Assembly: GCF_927798175.1 (NCBI RefSeq)
Contig: NZ_CAKMMP010000004.1
Location: 186,001 to 250,000, forward strand
Source of the DNA: Paenibacillus sp. JJ-223
GTDB taxonomy: Bacteria > Bacillota > Bacilli > Paenibacillales > Paenibacillaceae
Direction of reading: 5' to 3'
Length of the DNA stretch: 64,000 nucleotides
Part shown: piece after piece, positions 1 through 9,226 of the stretch
How the letters are laid out: each line of letters begins with the position of its first letter
Position numbering within the stretch: position 1 is the first letter of the stretch
Position numbers and translations under genes: made by a program
The notes under the pieces: model-generated
Seen by the model: only the letters and a program-made list of their open reading frames with translations
Told to the model about the DNA's origin: nothing
Databases searched by the model: none

Positions 1-24
1 TCAAGCGAAACATGTTCAGTCGAG

Positions 25-53
25 GAAAAAAAAGAAGCCGAATCCTCGGCTCC
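25..53 (-). terminator. Rho-independent terminator of sdhCAB
   Basis: Read on the minus strand, a stem of five or more pairs (GCCGA/TCGGC, tetraloop) is followed by a run of eight T. It lies about 40 bases past the sdhB stop, so it closes the succinate dehydrogenase transcript. Confidence 0.85.
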
Positions 54-93
54 TTTGTTCGTGTTCGTGGTTTGTTCCTTTGGCAAAACGGAA

Positions 94-858
94 CTACATG
101 CCCAACCAACGCTTGAACATGTGTTTCGTTGTTTGTTTGTTCATTTCTGCAATGGATGTCGTAAGCGGTATGCCTTTTGGACAGGAACGAACGCAGTTTT
201 GCGAGTTTCCACAACCTTCGATGCCCCCGGACTCCATGATGGCGTCCAGGCGCTCCTCCGCGTTCATTTCACCTGTCGGATGAGCATTGAACAACCGTAC
301 CTGCGACAGTGGTGCTGGTCCCATGAAGTTGGTCTTCTCATTGACGTTCGGGCAAGCTTCCAGACATACGCCGCAGGTCATGCATTTGGACAATTCGTAC
401 GCCCACTGGCGTTTTTTCTCGGGCATCCGTGGTCCTGGCCCAAGATCGTATGTGCCGTCGATCGGAATCCAGGCTTTGACCTTTTTGAGTGAGTTAAACA
501 TGCGGCTCCGGTCAATGACGAGGTCCCGTACGACAGGGAACGTTTTCATCGGCTCGATCCGGATCGGCTGTTCCAATTTGTCGATCAAAGCGGCACAAGC
601 CTGACGCGGCTTACCGTTAATCACCATCGAACAGGCGCCGCAAACCTCTTCGAGACAGTTCGATTCCCAACATACAGGGGCAATCGACTCTCCCTTGTTA
701 TTGACGGGATTGCGCTGAATTTCCATCAGGGCGCTAATCACGTTCATGTTCGGGCGATAGGGAAGCTCGAATTCTTCATTGTACGGAGATGACTCCGGAC
801 TGTCTTGACGGGTAATGATAAACTTGACGGTTTTGCTGGCTGTTGCTGTTTCCGCCAT
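94..858 (-). CDS. sdhB: Succinate dehydrogenase iron-sulfur subunit SdhB
   Basis: The iron-sulfur subunit of complex II passes electrons from the SdhA flavin to cytochrome b on the inner face of the membrane. Seen: [2Fe-2S] cysteines C68, C73, C76 and C88 (C-x4-C-x2-C-x11-C), then the ferredoxin-like motifs CMTCGVC with C169 and CGNSQNC with C226 that hold the [4Fe-4S] and [3Fe-4S] centres. The frame stays open 15 codons further upstream. I chose the internal ATG at 858 because AAGGAGG sits at normal distance before it, while the upstream ATG at 903 lacks a ribosome site. The product is 254 residues, normal for the family. Unusually, 466 bases separate it from sdhA (see repeats). Confidence 0.96.
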   Translation of the reverse strand: MAETATASKTVKFIITRQDSPESSPYNEEFELPYRPNMNVISALMEIQRNPVNNKGESIAPVCWESNCLEEVCGACSMVINGKPRQACAALIDKLEQPIRIEPMKTFPVVRDLVIDRSRMFNSLKKVKAWIPIDGTYDLGPGPRMPEKKRQWAYELSKCMTCGVCLEACPNVNEKTNFMGPAPLSQVRLFNAHPTGEMNAEERLDAIMESGGIEGCGNSQNCVRSCPKGIPLTTSIAEMNKQTTKHMFKRWLGM

Positions 859-950
859 ATCGCTGTCCCCTCCTTGTGGTGACGATGATTGATCGTTGCT
901 CATTATAGGACCGATAATGTCAGCACACAGTCACTCCGCTGCAAAAGTTA

Positions 951-1105
951 CTTCCGATCGCTGTTATCCCCAGATTTTCTGATTCCCTTCTCCAAAGGGA
1001 AAAATCCGGAGATAAAGGCGACCGCTTCGCTTCTTCAGTAATCTTTTGACGCTTCGTTTGATGTGCAATCCATTTCATCCTGCTAAACATCAACGTAAAT
1101 AATCT
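951..1105. repeat. Hairpin-bearing intergenic repeat, copy 1
   Basis: Related to copies at 22351 and 35451. All share the lead-in to TTATCCCC, then arms TTATCCCCAGATTTT (964-978) and AAAATCCGGAGATAA (1001-1015) around an inner CCCTT/AAGGG stem, followed by a CGCTTCGCTTCT segment. In this copy the middle part, an AGCTTTC/GAAAGCT hairpin present in the other two, is missing. It lies between sdhA and sdhB. No open frame of note is inside. Confidence 0.75.
1023..1105. repeat. 83-bp perfect direct repeat, unit 1
   Basis: Bases 1023-1105 recur without a mismatch at 1240-1322, offset 217. This unit forms the 3' half of intergenic repeat copy 1. Confidence 0.95.
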
Positions 1106-1239
1106 TTGGGACGTATTCAGAGGAAGCGCCGCTTCTCCAGGATAATGCCGCTTCCTCCGCTACACCGTGCAGCACTGCAACGTTTTACTGAAATATTGCA
1201 ATATTCATGCTGGAATATAGCATTTAAAAGCTTACTGTA

Positions 1240-1322
1240 CGCTTCGCTTCTTCAGTAATCTTTTGACGCTTCGTTTGATGTGCAATCCATTTCATCCTGC
1301 TAAACATCAACGTAAATAATCT
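1240..1322. repeat. 83-bp perfect direct repeat, unit 2
   Basis: Second exact copy of the 83-base unit. It ends three bases from the sdhA stop codon. The 134 bases between the two units show no gene. The pair makes the sdhA-sdhB spacer prone to recombination. Confidence 0.95.
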
Positions 1323-1324
1323 AC

Positions 1325-3067
1325 TTAATCTTTAGAATAGTCGCGTACCCGCGGCGGGATCAAGGAAACGTCCACAGGCTCGTACGAGATTTGCGGGCCG
1401 TCGGCTGTCCATGTCGCGATCGTTGTTTTGAGGAACTCCTCATCGTTGCGTTTCGCAAATTCAGGCTTGTAGTGTGCGCCGCGGCTCTCGTTTCTGAGCA
1501 GCGCGCCCAGCGTCATCGCTTCGGCCAACTCGAGCATGTTCCACAGCTGACGGGTAAATGCCGCTCCCGGGTTGTTCCAGCCGGATGTATCGTACATGTT
1601 GATTTTCCGGTAACGCTCTTTCAGTTCCTTGATTTTGCCGATCGTTGCTTCGAGCTTGTCGTTGTAACGAACCACCGTCATGTTGGCGGTCATCCACTCG
1701 CCCAGCTCTTTATGGATCACGTAGGCATTTTCATTGCCTTGCATTTTCAGGATGCCTTCGTATTTGTCGGTTTGGCGCTTCGTGTATCCGTCAAACACGC
1801 TGGAACTGATGTCTGCCGACGACTTTTTGAGTCCTTTGATGTATTCAACCGCTTTGGGGCCTGCGACCATGCCGCCGTAGATGGCGGACACGAGCGAGTT
1901 CGCGCCCAGACGGTTTGCGCCGTGGTATTGATATTCGCATTCTCCGGCAGCGAACAATCCCGGAATGTTGGTCATCTGATTGTAATCGACCCACATGCCG
2001 CCCATCGAGTAGTGGACCGCCGGGAAAATTTTCATCGGGATTTTGCGCGGATCGTCGCCCATGAATTTTTCGTAAATCTCGATGATGCCGCCCAGCTTGA
2101 CGTCGAGTTCTTTCGGGTCTTTGTGGGACAGGTCCAGATAAACCATGTTTTCGCCGTTAACGCCCAGCCCCATGTCCACGCACACGCTGAAGATTTCGCG
2201 GGTTGCAATGTCGCGCGGGACCAGGTTACCGTAGGACGGATATTTTTCTTCAAGGAAGTACCATGGTTTTCCGTCTTTGTACGTCCAGATCCGTCCGCCT
2301 TCGCCGCGTGCCGATTCGGACATCAGGCGCAGCTTGTCATCCCCCGGGATGGCTGTCGGGTGAATCTGGATGAACTCACCGTTGGCATAGTTCACGCCTT
2401 GTTGATACACCGCGCTTGCAGCCGTGCCCGTGTTGATGACCGAGTTCGTCGTTTTGCCGAAAATGATGCCCGGCCCGCCGCTGGCGAGAATAACCGCTTC
2501 CGCAGGGAACGTCTGCACCTTCATCGTTTTCAGGTCCTGGGCTACGATGCCGCGGCAAATGCCTTCGTCGTCAATAACGGCCTGCAGGAACTCCCAGTTC
2601 TCGTATTTTGTGACGAGTCCGGCAGCTTCCCAGCGGCGCACCTGCTCATCGAGCGCATACAGCAGCTGTTGGCCTGTCGTTGCACCCGCAAATGCGGTGC
2701 GGTGATGCTTCGTTCCGCCGAAACGGCGGAAATCGAGCAATCCTTCCGGCGTGCGGTTAAACATAACGCCCATCCGGTCCATCAGGTGAATAATGCCCGG
2801 TGCTGCTTCACACATCGCTTTGACCGGAGGCTGATTGGCAAGAAAGTCGCCGCCGTACACCGTATCGTCAAAGTGTACCCACGGGGAATCGCCTTCCCCC
2901 TTGGTGTTTACCGCTCCGTTGATGCCGCCCTGGGCGCATACGGAGTGGGATCTTTTTACGGGTACCAGCGAAAATAAATGAACATGGACTCCGGCTTCAG
3001 CCGATTTGATCGTCGCCATCAAACCTGCGAGACCTCCGCCCACGATGATTACGTTAGATGATGCCAT
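1325..3067 (-). CDS. sdhA: Succinate dehydrogenase flavoprotein subunit SdhA
   Basis: Oxidises succinate to fumarate with covalently bound FAD, linking the TCA cycle to the quinone pool. Seen: FAD dinucleotide-binding motif GGGLAGL at residues 10-16; RSHSVCAQGG with H41 as the likely FAD-linking histidine; HPTA and RGEGGRIW active-site segments; HGANRLGANSL near the C-terminal FAD contact. At 580 residues it has the usual length. The start at 3067 follows a GGGAG ribosome site; the open frame continues 12 codons upstream without one. sdhC lies 39 bases upstream, sdhB 466 bases downstream. Confidence 0.97.
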   Translation of the reverse strand: MASSNVIIVGGGLAGLMATIKSAEAGVHVHLFSLVPVKRSHSVCAQGGINGAVNTKGEGDSPWVHFDDTVYGGDFLANQPPVKAMCEAAPGIIHLMDRMGVMFNRTPEGLLDFRRFGGTKHHRTAFAGATTGQQLLYALDEQVRRWEAAGLVTKYENWEFLQAVIDDEGICRGIVAQDLKTMKVQTFPAEAVILASGGPGIIFGKTTNSVINTGTAASAVYQQGVNYANGEFIQIHPTAIPGDDKLRLMSESARGEGGRIWTYKDGKPWYFLEEKYPSYGNLVPRDIATREIFSVCVDMGLGVNGENMVYLDLSHKDPKELDVKLGGIIEIYEKFMGDDPRKIPMKIFPAVHYSMGGMWVDYNQMTNIPGLFAAGECEYQYHGANRLGANSLVSAIYGGMVAGPKAVEYIKGLKKSSADISSSVFDGYTKRQTDKYEGILKMQGNENAYVIHKELGEWMTANMTVVRYNDKLEATIGKIKELKERYRKINMYDTSGWNNPGAAFTRQLWNMLELAEAMTLGALLRNESRGAHYKPEFAKRNDEEFLKTTIATWTADGPQISYEPVDVSLIPPRVRDYSKD

Positions 3068-3106
3068 TTCTTTCACTCCCTTATATGTCGGCATTGAGCC
3101 CAATGC

Positions 3107-3775
3107 TTAGATGAAAACCGATTTGACTGCTTCGATCATTGAAGTGGTCGTTTGGAAATCCACGTTACGGAACGCGATCAGCGATGCGATGAACATGATC
3201 GACACGATGCCGAACAAGCTCATGCAAATGTAGGAGGATACGCGTTGAGCACGCGGCCCGACGGTAATGCCCCAGCTGACGAGGAACGACCACAGACCGT
3301 TCGCGAAGTGGTAGGAAGCCGCGATCACGCTGATCAGGTATAAAATGAACGTCACGGGATTCGTTACGACATCATGGATGATGCCTCCAAGTTCCTCATG
3401 CGTGACCTTGCCGAGCGCAACCTGTACCCGCGTCTCCCAAACGTGCCAGATGACGAATACAAAGGTAATGACGCCGCTGACCCGCTGAAGCGTATAACGC
3501 CAGTTGCGCTCATTGCCAAAGCGGCCAACGTTGGGCTTCGCCTGATAGGCTATATACAGTCCATACACGCCGTGATAGAATAGCGGCAACCAGATCAAGA
3601 GCGTTTCAAGTACGATCACGAGCGGCAGGCTGTTCAGAAAAGCAACAGCGCCGTTGAAGCCTTCTTTGCCGCCCTCTACCGCAGAGAAGTTTGTCACCAG
3701 ATGCTCAATGAAAAACAAACTGAGCGGGATGACGCCAAGCAGGGAGTGCAGCTTTCTGGAGTAAAACCCTTTCAT
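3107..3775 (-). CDS. sdhC: Succinate dehydrogenase cytochrome b558 subunit SdhC
   Basis: The membrane anchor of complex II, binding haem b and donating electrons to menaquinone. The 222-residue protein has five hydrophobic spans. It opens with MKGFYSRKLHSLLG and carries several span-embedded histidines (for example in FFIEHL, YHGVYG, IWHVWE, SYHFANG) that fit the di-haem anchor of Bacillus-type complexes. The start at 3775 has AAAGGGG upstream; a longer reading to 3850 lacks a ribosome site. First gene of the sdhCAB operon. Confidence 0.95.
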   Translation of the reverse strand: MKGFYSRKLHSLLGVIPLSLFFIEHLVTNFSAVEGGKEGFNGAVAFLNSLPLVIVLETLLIWLPLFYHGVYGLYIAYQAKPNVGRFGNERNWRYTLQRVSGVITFVFVIWHVWETRVQVALGKVTHEELGGIIHDVVTNPVTFILYLISVIAASYHFANGLWSFLVSWGITVGPRAQRVSSYICMSLFGIVSIMFIASLIAFRNVDFQTTTSMIEAVKSVFI

Positions 3776-3839
3776 AAAATGTCGTTCCCCTTTCGAAATA
3801 ACAACGTTTTCATAAATTCGTTCACACATCCGATGAGTT

Positions 3840-3985
3840 GATCTCCCCAATGGGGGGATTCAAACAAATTGTTCTGTTTTATTCAGGTGTGAACAACTTG
3901 TGTCACAATTCATGTTACTCTTTTTTTTCTTATAAGGGAATTGCAATATAATTATTAAAAGATATACCCTATATGCATAAGGGAT
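3840..3985. promoter_or_regulatory. sdhC / LysR intergenic palindromes
   Basis: The 295-base gap between divergent sdhC and the LysR gene holds ATC-t-CCCC-aat-GGGG-g-GAT near 3842-3859, a short TTGTGTCACAA palindrome near 3896-3906 and an imperfect ACCCTA/TAAGGGA repeat near 3966-3983. LysR proteins often bind such interrupted dyads in divergent promoters. Which, if any, is used cannot be told from sequence. Confidence 0.3.
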
Positions 3986-4070
3986 AAACGCTGATGCATC
4001 TTTTCTTACCTTAAAGGAACGCCACCATCTATGACAATCATCACTCTCACTGGAAATGGGGTCTGCCGAC

Positions 4071-4997
4071 ATGTTCGAGGAATTAAACGCATTTGCCGCA
4101 GTTGTGGAGCAATCCAGCTTGAACCGCGCCTCCAAACTGTTGAATCTGTCTCAACCTGCTCTCTCGCGCAAAATTGCCAAACTGGAAGACGAGCTCGGGG
4201 TCACTCTCTTCCATCGCCGCGGCAAACGTCTGGAGCTGACCAGCGTGGGACAGCTCGCTTACACCTTTGCCGTGGAGCAGCAGCAGCAGCAGCACAAATT
4301 TTTGACCATGCTGGCACAATATAAAGAGGAAGAACAGAGCTCAATCACGCTGGGAGCCAGTCTCACGACGCTCCAAACGACGCTTCCTCCGCTCGTAAAC
4401 GCCTTCATGGAGAAACACCCCAATGCGGAAATCAAGCTGCTGACAGGCAAAACCCATGAGATCGTCTCCTTTGTCCGGGAAAGGAAGGCCGATGTCGGCA
4501 TCGTTGCATCTTCCATCAATGAAGCGGGTCTGAACTGCATTCCGCTGTTCGATGACCATCTTGAGCTGGTTGTTCCGCGAACGCATTCGCTCGCCGGACA
4601 GGAGGCAGGCATGGAGCACCTTCAGGATTTGCCGATGATCATTTTTTCCAAAGGCACATGGTACCGCAAACTCACCGACGACCTGTTTCAGCGCTGCGGG
4701 GTCATGCCTGACATACGCATGGAGATCGACTCGTTCGAAGCCATCATTCGGCTCCTTCCTACGGGAAAAGCGGCGGCACTGCTGCCCAAATCCTATCTTC
4801 GCCCCCAACTGCTGGCCGACAATGACCTGGTATCCGTTTATTTGCCCCAGCTTCAGCAAACCCGCCGCACCACAAGCATGATCTACGGCGGAAAGGAATT
4901 CCTGAGCGAAACGGCAAGGCAATGGGTCAAGGAGACGGCCGCTTTATTTACGACGAAAGCGCCGTTATCCTCCAGGAGGACAACGACGCCTACGTAA
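4071..4997 (+). CDS. LysR-family transcriptional regulator
   Basis: A DNA-binding regulator with an N-terminal winged helix-turn-helix (residues about 3-60; SLNRASKLLNLSQPALSRKIAKLE is the helix-turn-helix segment) and a periplasmic-binding-protein-like effector domain. Length (308 residues) is typical. A Q-rich run links the linker helix to the effector domain. The start is uncertain: ATG at 4071 has GGGG nine bases upstream, while ATG at 4056, five codons earlier, has nothing convincing. It is divergent from sdhCAB, which makes that operon a candidate target, but the effector is unknown. Confidence 0.88.
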   Translation: MFEELNAFAAVVEQSSLNRASKLLNLSQPALSRKIAKLEDELGVTLFHRRGKRLELTSVGQLAYTFAVEQQQQQHKFLTMLAQYKEEEQSSITLGASLTTLQTTLPPLVNAFMEKHPNAEIKLLTGKTHEIVSFVRERKADVGIVASSINEAGLNCIPLFDDHLELVVPRTHSLAGQEAGMEHLQDLPMIIFSKGTWYRKLTDDLFQRCGVMPDIRMEIDSFEAIIRLLPTGKAAALLPKSYLRPQLLADNDLVSVYLPQLQQTRRTTSMIYGGKEFLSETARQWVKETAALFTTKAPLSSRRTTTPT

Positions 4998-5034
4998 AAT
5001 ACACGGCGATGTAGATCGCCTAAGAAGCAATACA

Positions 5035-5706
5035 TCAGCCTTCCTGACTGACGACCTGTTCTTCGAACCGTTCAATGTCGTCATTATTGCCGATGATGAC
5101 CATAATGTCTCCCAATTGCAGCGTGTCCAGCGCAGTCGGAGCAATGATGACCCCGGCTTCCTTCTGCAGCGCCACGATGCTGATATTGAAGCGGACGCGC
5201 GCATTCAGGGTGGACAAGGTCGTATTGTGCATGCAGGCTGGAACCTTCATCTCCACGATGCTGTAATTATTGGAAAGTTCAATGTAATCCATCAGGTTCG
5301 GAGTCACGAGCTGGTGTGCCACACGAATGCCCATGTCACGCTCGGGATAGACCACGCGATCGATGCCCAGTTTGTCCAGGGCGCGTCCGTGCAGCACGGA
5401 AATGGCCTTGGCCACAACGGTTTTCACGCCCAGTTCCTTCAACAGAATCGCCGTGAGAATGCTCGTTTGAATATCGTCACCGATCGCCACGATGCCGCAG
5501 TCGAAATTGCGGATGCCGAGGGAACGAAGCACTTCCTCGTCCGTGGCATCCGCAACGACGGCATGCGTGACCAATTCGCTCATATCCTCCACAACCTCTT
5601 CGTTCTTATCGATGCCCAGCACCTCATAACCAAGCTCCATTAATTCCTGCGCCAGGCTTGAGCCGAAACGCCCGAGCCCGATGACCGCAAACTGCTGTGT
5701 TCTCAT
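5035..5706 (-). CDS. ktrA: Ktr potassium uptake regulatory subunit (RCK domain)
   Basis: The cytosolic gating ring of a Ktr K+ channel/transporter. RCK-N (residues about 3-120) has a Rossmann motif GLGRFGSSL and an acidic GID strand end for nucleotide binding. RCK-C (about 135-220) is the domain that in Firmicutes can bind c-di-AMP. Length 223 is typical. It lies 17 bases downstream of the membrane subunit, so they form one operon. Whether it is closer to KtrA or KtrC of Bacillus subtilis I cannot say; the pairing with a KtrB-like gene favours KtrA. Confidence 0.9.
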   Translation of the reverse strand: MRTQQFAVIGLGRFGSSLAQELMELGYEVLGIDKNEEVVEDMSELVTHAVVADATDEEVLRSLGIRNFDCGIVAIGDDIQTSILTAILLKELGVKTVVAKAISVLHGRALDKLGIDRVVYPERDMGIRVAHQLVTPNLMDYIELSNNYSIVEMKVPACMHNTTLSTLNARVRFNISIVALQKEAGVIIAPTALDTLQLGDIMVIIGNNDDIERFEEQVVSQEG

Positions 5707-5723
5707 CGTTTTTCACGAACCCC

Positions 5724-7064
5724 TTATCCAATAATCATTTTGCCCTCAGGATACCTGTACAGTTCCTTACCCTTTTTCTGCGTAAGCGCATATGCCAGCG
5801 TGACCGGACCCAATCTTCCCACAAACATTGTCAGACAGATCATCACTTTGCCAAAGGTCGTCAGCTTCAACGTAAGCCCCATGGACAGACCTACCGTGCT
5901 GAATGCGGAAGTGGTTTCGAACAGGATCATCAGGAAGCTGCTGTCCTCCGTCGTACTGAGCACCATCGTCACGCCGATGATAAGCAGCAAGGCCAGCAGC
6001 GTGATCGTCAGCGCTTTGAAAATCCGTTCCTGCACCAGCCGGTAGCGAAAAAACACGATATCTTCCCGCCCGCGCATCATCGCGATGACGGCCCCGGCCA
6101 TGATGAGAAACGTGGTTGTTTTAATGCCCCCACCCGTCGAGCCGGGGGAAGCCCCGATAAACATCAATATAATGATAAAAAATTGCGTGGCCTGCCTGAG
6201 GCCGGCAATATCCACCGTGTTGGCCCCTGCCGTACGCGGGGTAACCGATTGAAAGAACGATCCCAATATTTTCCCGCCCCAGTTCAGTCCGCCAAGCGTG
6301 CGTGGATTGTTGAATTCAAATATAAAAATGACAAGCGCGCCGAACACGATCAGCAGCCCGGTCATCATGAGCACCACTTTGGTATGAAGCGAAAGCTTGC
6401 GCGTTTTGCGATATTCCGCCAGATCGGACAACACGACGAACCCGATGCCGCCGGACACGATCAGGAACATCGCCGTAAAATTCACCATTGGATCATACAC
6501 ATACCCCGTCAGGCTGCGGAAATCCCCGAATAAGTCGAACCCTGCATTGTTGAACATCGAAATTGCATGCCAGTAGCCGTAATATGCCGCTTTTCCCAGC
6601 GGCATGTCGAACGCCCAACGTATGGCGAAAAGGGTCCCGCAAGCTGCTTCGAGAATAAGGGAGTATGCCACGACTTTGCGAATTAACCGCACGATGCCTT
6701 CCATCGTGCTCTGGTTCATCGCCTCCTGCAGGATCAACCGCTCGCGCAGCGAGATTCGCCGTTTGAAGGCAATGGCCACAAGCGTTGACATCGTCATGAA
6801 TCCCAGCCCGCCGATCTGGATCAGCACGGCAATGATCACCTGGCCGAACACCGAAAAGTGCGTGCCTGTATCCACGACGACCAGTCCTGTGACACATACT
6901 GCGGAGGTTGCCGTGAACAGCGCATCGATAAACGGCAGGCTCTCCCCGTTTCTGCCAGATAGCGGAAGCATCAGAATGAACGTGCCGAGCAAGATAATGC
7001 CCGCAAAGCCCAAAACGAGAATACGCGGCGGAGATTGCAGCAGCGATCGAAACATCGGTTTCAC
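5724..7064 (-). CDS. ktrB: Ktr/Trk potassium transporter membrane subunit
   Basis: A K+-translocating membrane protein of the Trk/Ktr/HKT superfamily with four M1-P-M2 repeats. Seen: selectivity-filter segments TSAVCVTGLV (first P-loop), FNNAGFDLFG, TAGANT and FSTVGLSMG, each with the conserved glycine. Length 446 matches KtrB. Upstream of the regulatory subunit in one operon. Confidence 0.92.
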   Translation of the reverse strand: MKPMFRSLLQSPPRILVLGFAGIILLGTFILMLPLSGRNGESLPFIDALFTATSAVCVTGLVVVDTGTHFSVFGQVIIAVLIQIGGLGFMTMSTLVAIAFKRRISLRERLILQEAMNQSTMEGIVRLIRKVVAYSLILEAACGTLFAIRWAFDMPLGKAAYYGYWHAISMFNNAGFDLFGDFRSLTGYVYDPMVNFTAMFLIVSGGIGFVVLSDLAEYRKTRKLSLHTKVVLMMTGLLIVFGALVIFIFEFNNPRTLGGLNWGGKILGSFFQSVTPRTAGANTVDIAGLRQATQFFIIILMFIGASPGSTGGGIKTTTFLIMAGAVIAMMRGREDIVFFRYRLVQERIFKALTITLLALLLIIGVTMVLSTTEDSSFLMILFETTSAFSTVGLSMGLTLKLTTFGKVMICLTMFVGRLGPVTLAYALTQKKGKELYRYPEGKMIIG

Positions 7065-7528
7065 TTGGTTATCAACCCCCTTTGCCGAAATGAAAATGAC
7101 TCCAAGATGGAGTCGTGTCCGAAGTCACGCAAGGCATACCCATGGTGGATGCGCTAACAGGCGTCTATTCGGCTCATGATGAATATATCGTGTTTCTGTA
7201 TCATTTCCCGTAACGCCGCATATAGTGCTTGGCGGGTTATTTTTATTCGTTCCCTTGTTTGGCCGAAGGCATGCGATTTATACGCATTGGCATCAAAAAT
7301 TATAAGCGTTCCGCTTCTTGCAAACAAAACGGCTTTTCCCGGAAATAGCATCGAATTTCGCCGAATTGGGAAAAACTCTGATATGTGGATGAATGAAACC
7401 AACTGTTTCGATCGTTTTCATTCATTTTCAGGGATTTGCACCCGTTCTCGTTCCGGGATTGGCGCTCCATATCCACCCTATGATATCTTTACTGTTATAA
7501 CACATGATTAAAGGAGGAAACATATTCA
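7065..7528. promoter_or_regulatory. Divergent spacer; possible structured leader of ktrB
   Basis: A 464-base gap between divergent ktrB and the CPBP protease gene. On the minus strand, 34 bases before the ktrB ATG, lies a perfect GACTCC/GGAGTC stem-loop (7098-7114) followed by ATTTTCATTT. Further upstream are pairable GCGCA/TGCG and ATCC/GGAT segments. I do not recognise the c-di-AMP (ydaO-type) riboswitch consensus. The rest shows no convincing gene. Confidence 0.3.
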
Positions 7529-9226
7529 ATGAATCCCTTAGGGCAGCCTCTGCGGGTTAAGGCCAATTTCAAGCGCTTGGGGTTGCTTGCGGCGATCGGT
7601 CTGATTTTATTTGCGGTGCTGCAGATTTTCCCTTCCACCTCAACACAAACAACGGATATCCAGTCTGCACCTATTATTACCAAGGCACAGGCGGTGCAAT
7701 CTGCCCGATCCTTCGCGGCGTCCCTGCCGGACTATTCTCTTCCTGTCGACGAGGACGATGTGCTGGTCACTTACCAGACCCATTCCGATGTGTACGGGTA
7801 TATGGCCAAAACCAAACAGCTGAACGATTACAACCGGAAATGGGAAGAACAATACCCTTATGACGTGTTTCGGGTCCGGCTGCCCGATGAAGTCAAAGGC
7901 GGTTATCTGCATGTTGACGTACATATGAGAACAGGTAAAGTTGTAGCTTTCAAACACGAGCTTCCTTCTTCATTATACGCATCCATCGAAGCGGAACCGG
8001 ACAAGAGCAAAACCAACTCCGCCTTGCGGCTGGCTGAAGACAATATGACGTTGGAGCAAAAAGTGCAAAGCGCTGCAGGCATTGTAAAAGAGTTCGGATA
8101 CGATGCTTCGCAATTGGAACTGGAAACCGGAGAAAACGACGGGGGGCTTGTATACTCCGATCCCACGAAACAAATTGGCGATTCCCGGCTTGAACTCCGC
8201 TTTACCTTCCAAAATGAAGAAGTCCGTTCGTTTGACGCCGTCTTCTCCGTACCTGAAGCGCACAATGCATATGTAAACCAACAGACTCGTCAGGCCAACT
8301 GGATGACGTACGCCGGCTATGGATTTCTAACGTTTGTCCTTGGCGTGCTCGCCATCATTTACAGCATCCTGACCCGGTCCCATACGTCGTTCAAACGGGG
8401 CTTTGTGCTGGCACTGGTGCACTTCGCCGCTTCCGTCATCGGCACGCTGAATATGATGCCGCTTTTCGAAGCCCAAGGATTGTCCAGCTTTATGCTTATG
8501 TTTCTAATGGTCATTCAACTGGGCGTCAATCTGGTCATGAGCGCAACGATCTACTTGTCACTCGTGGCCGGCGACGGCATGTGGCGAAAAATCGGTTATA
8601 ATCCTTGGCCTCGTGCCAAAGAACCCGGTTACGGAAAATACGTGCTGGACAGCATGGTTGTCGGTTATTTGTGGGCCTTCATTCTGCTCGGCGTGCAGTC
8701 CATTTTGTTTCTCGTTCTGGAAAACAGCATCGGGACCTGGTCAACCACCTCGGCAGACCAATCCACGTATAATATGACATACGCATGGGTTTTCCCGATC
8801 ATGGCATGGATGGCAGGGATCGGCGAAGAAGCGGTATATCGCCTGTTCGGCATACGCATGATGCAAAAAATCGTGCGCAATACGTTTATCGCCTGCTTGA
8901 TCCCTACGCTGATATGGGCGCTCGGACATACCCTGTATCCGATTTATCCCGTCATTACGCGTCCGATCGAACTGACGGTCATCGGTTTGTTGTTCAGTCT
9001 GATTATGCTGCGGCACGGTTTTATCGCGGTCGTATTCAGCCACGTCATTTTCGACAGCTTGTTGATGGGTCTTAGCCTGATATTCATGGGAGACGTACTG
9101 AACGTTTCTGCCGGGATATTCTGGATCGTGCTTCCAGCCATCGTAGGTTACGTGATCTATCGTTTCAATCCACGCAAAAAAGAGAAGCCGTATGTTACGA
9201 CTCCTCATCACGAAGCGCTGCAATAA
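7529..9226 (+). CDS. CPBP-family intramembrane metalloprotease
   Basis: A type II CAAX prenyl-protease/bacteriocin-processing (CPBP, Abi) family membrane protein. Seen: one N-terminal span, a roughly 220-residue extracytoplasmic region starting [13 protein letters not shown] (PepSY-like in flavour), then a multi-span domain with the EEAVYR motif near residue 433, histidine of GHTLYP near 466 and FSHVIFD near 505, the three CPBP metal/catalytic motifs. At 565 residues it is much longer than a minimal CPBP domain because of the extra N-terminal region. AAAGGAGG precedes the ATG. Its 3' end overlaps uvrC tail to tail by 32 bases. Substrate unknown. Confidence 0.88.
   Translation: MNPLGQPLRVKANFKRLGLLAAIGLILFAVLQIFPSTSTQTTDIQSAPIITKAQAVQSARSFAASLPDYSLPVDEDDVLVTYQTHSDVYGYMAKTKQLNDYNRKWEEQYPYDVFRVRLPDEVKGGYLHVDVHMRTGKVVAFKHELPSSLYASIEAEPDKSKTNSALRLAEDNMTLEQKVQSAAGIVKEFGYDASQLELETGENDGGLVYSDPTKQIGDSRLELRFTFQNEEVRSFDAVFSVPEAHNAYVNQQTRQANWMTYAGYGFLTFVLGVLAIIYSILTRSHTSFKRGFVLALVHFAASVIGTLNMMPLFEAQGLSSFMLMFLMVIQLGVNLVMSATIYLSLVAGDGMWRKIGYNPWPRAKEPGYGKYVLDSMVVGYLWAFILLGVQSILFLVLENSIGTWSTTSADQSTYNMTYAWVFPIMAWMAGIGEEAVYRLFGIRMMQKIVRNTFIACLIPTLIWALGHTLYPIYPVITRPIELTVIGLLFSLIMLRHGFIAVVFSHVIFDSLLMGLSLIFMGDVLNVSAGIFWIVLPAIVGYVIYRFNPRKKEKPYVTTPHHEALQ

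Noticed and set aside
3896..3906. TTGTGTCACAA considered as a Rex site upstream of sdhC
   Set aside because: Too short; the Rex consensus needs arms separated by four more bases, which is not met.
7065..7170. c-di-AMP (ydaO) riboswitch ahead of ktrB
   Set aside because: The conserved core motifs of that class could not be found; only an unspecific hairpin is present.
7154..7402. 82-codon minus-strand frame between ktrB and the CPBP gene
   Set aside because: TTG start without ribosome site, no recognisable motif, and it overlaps the likely ktrB leader.
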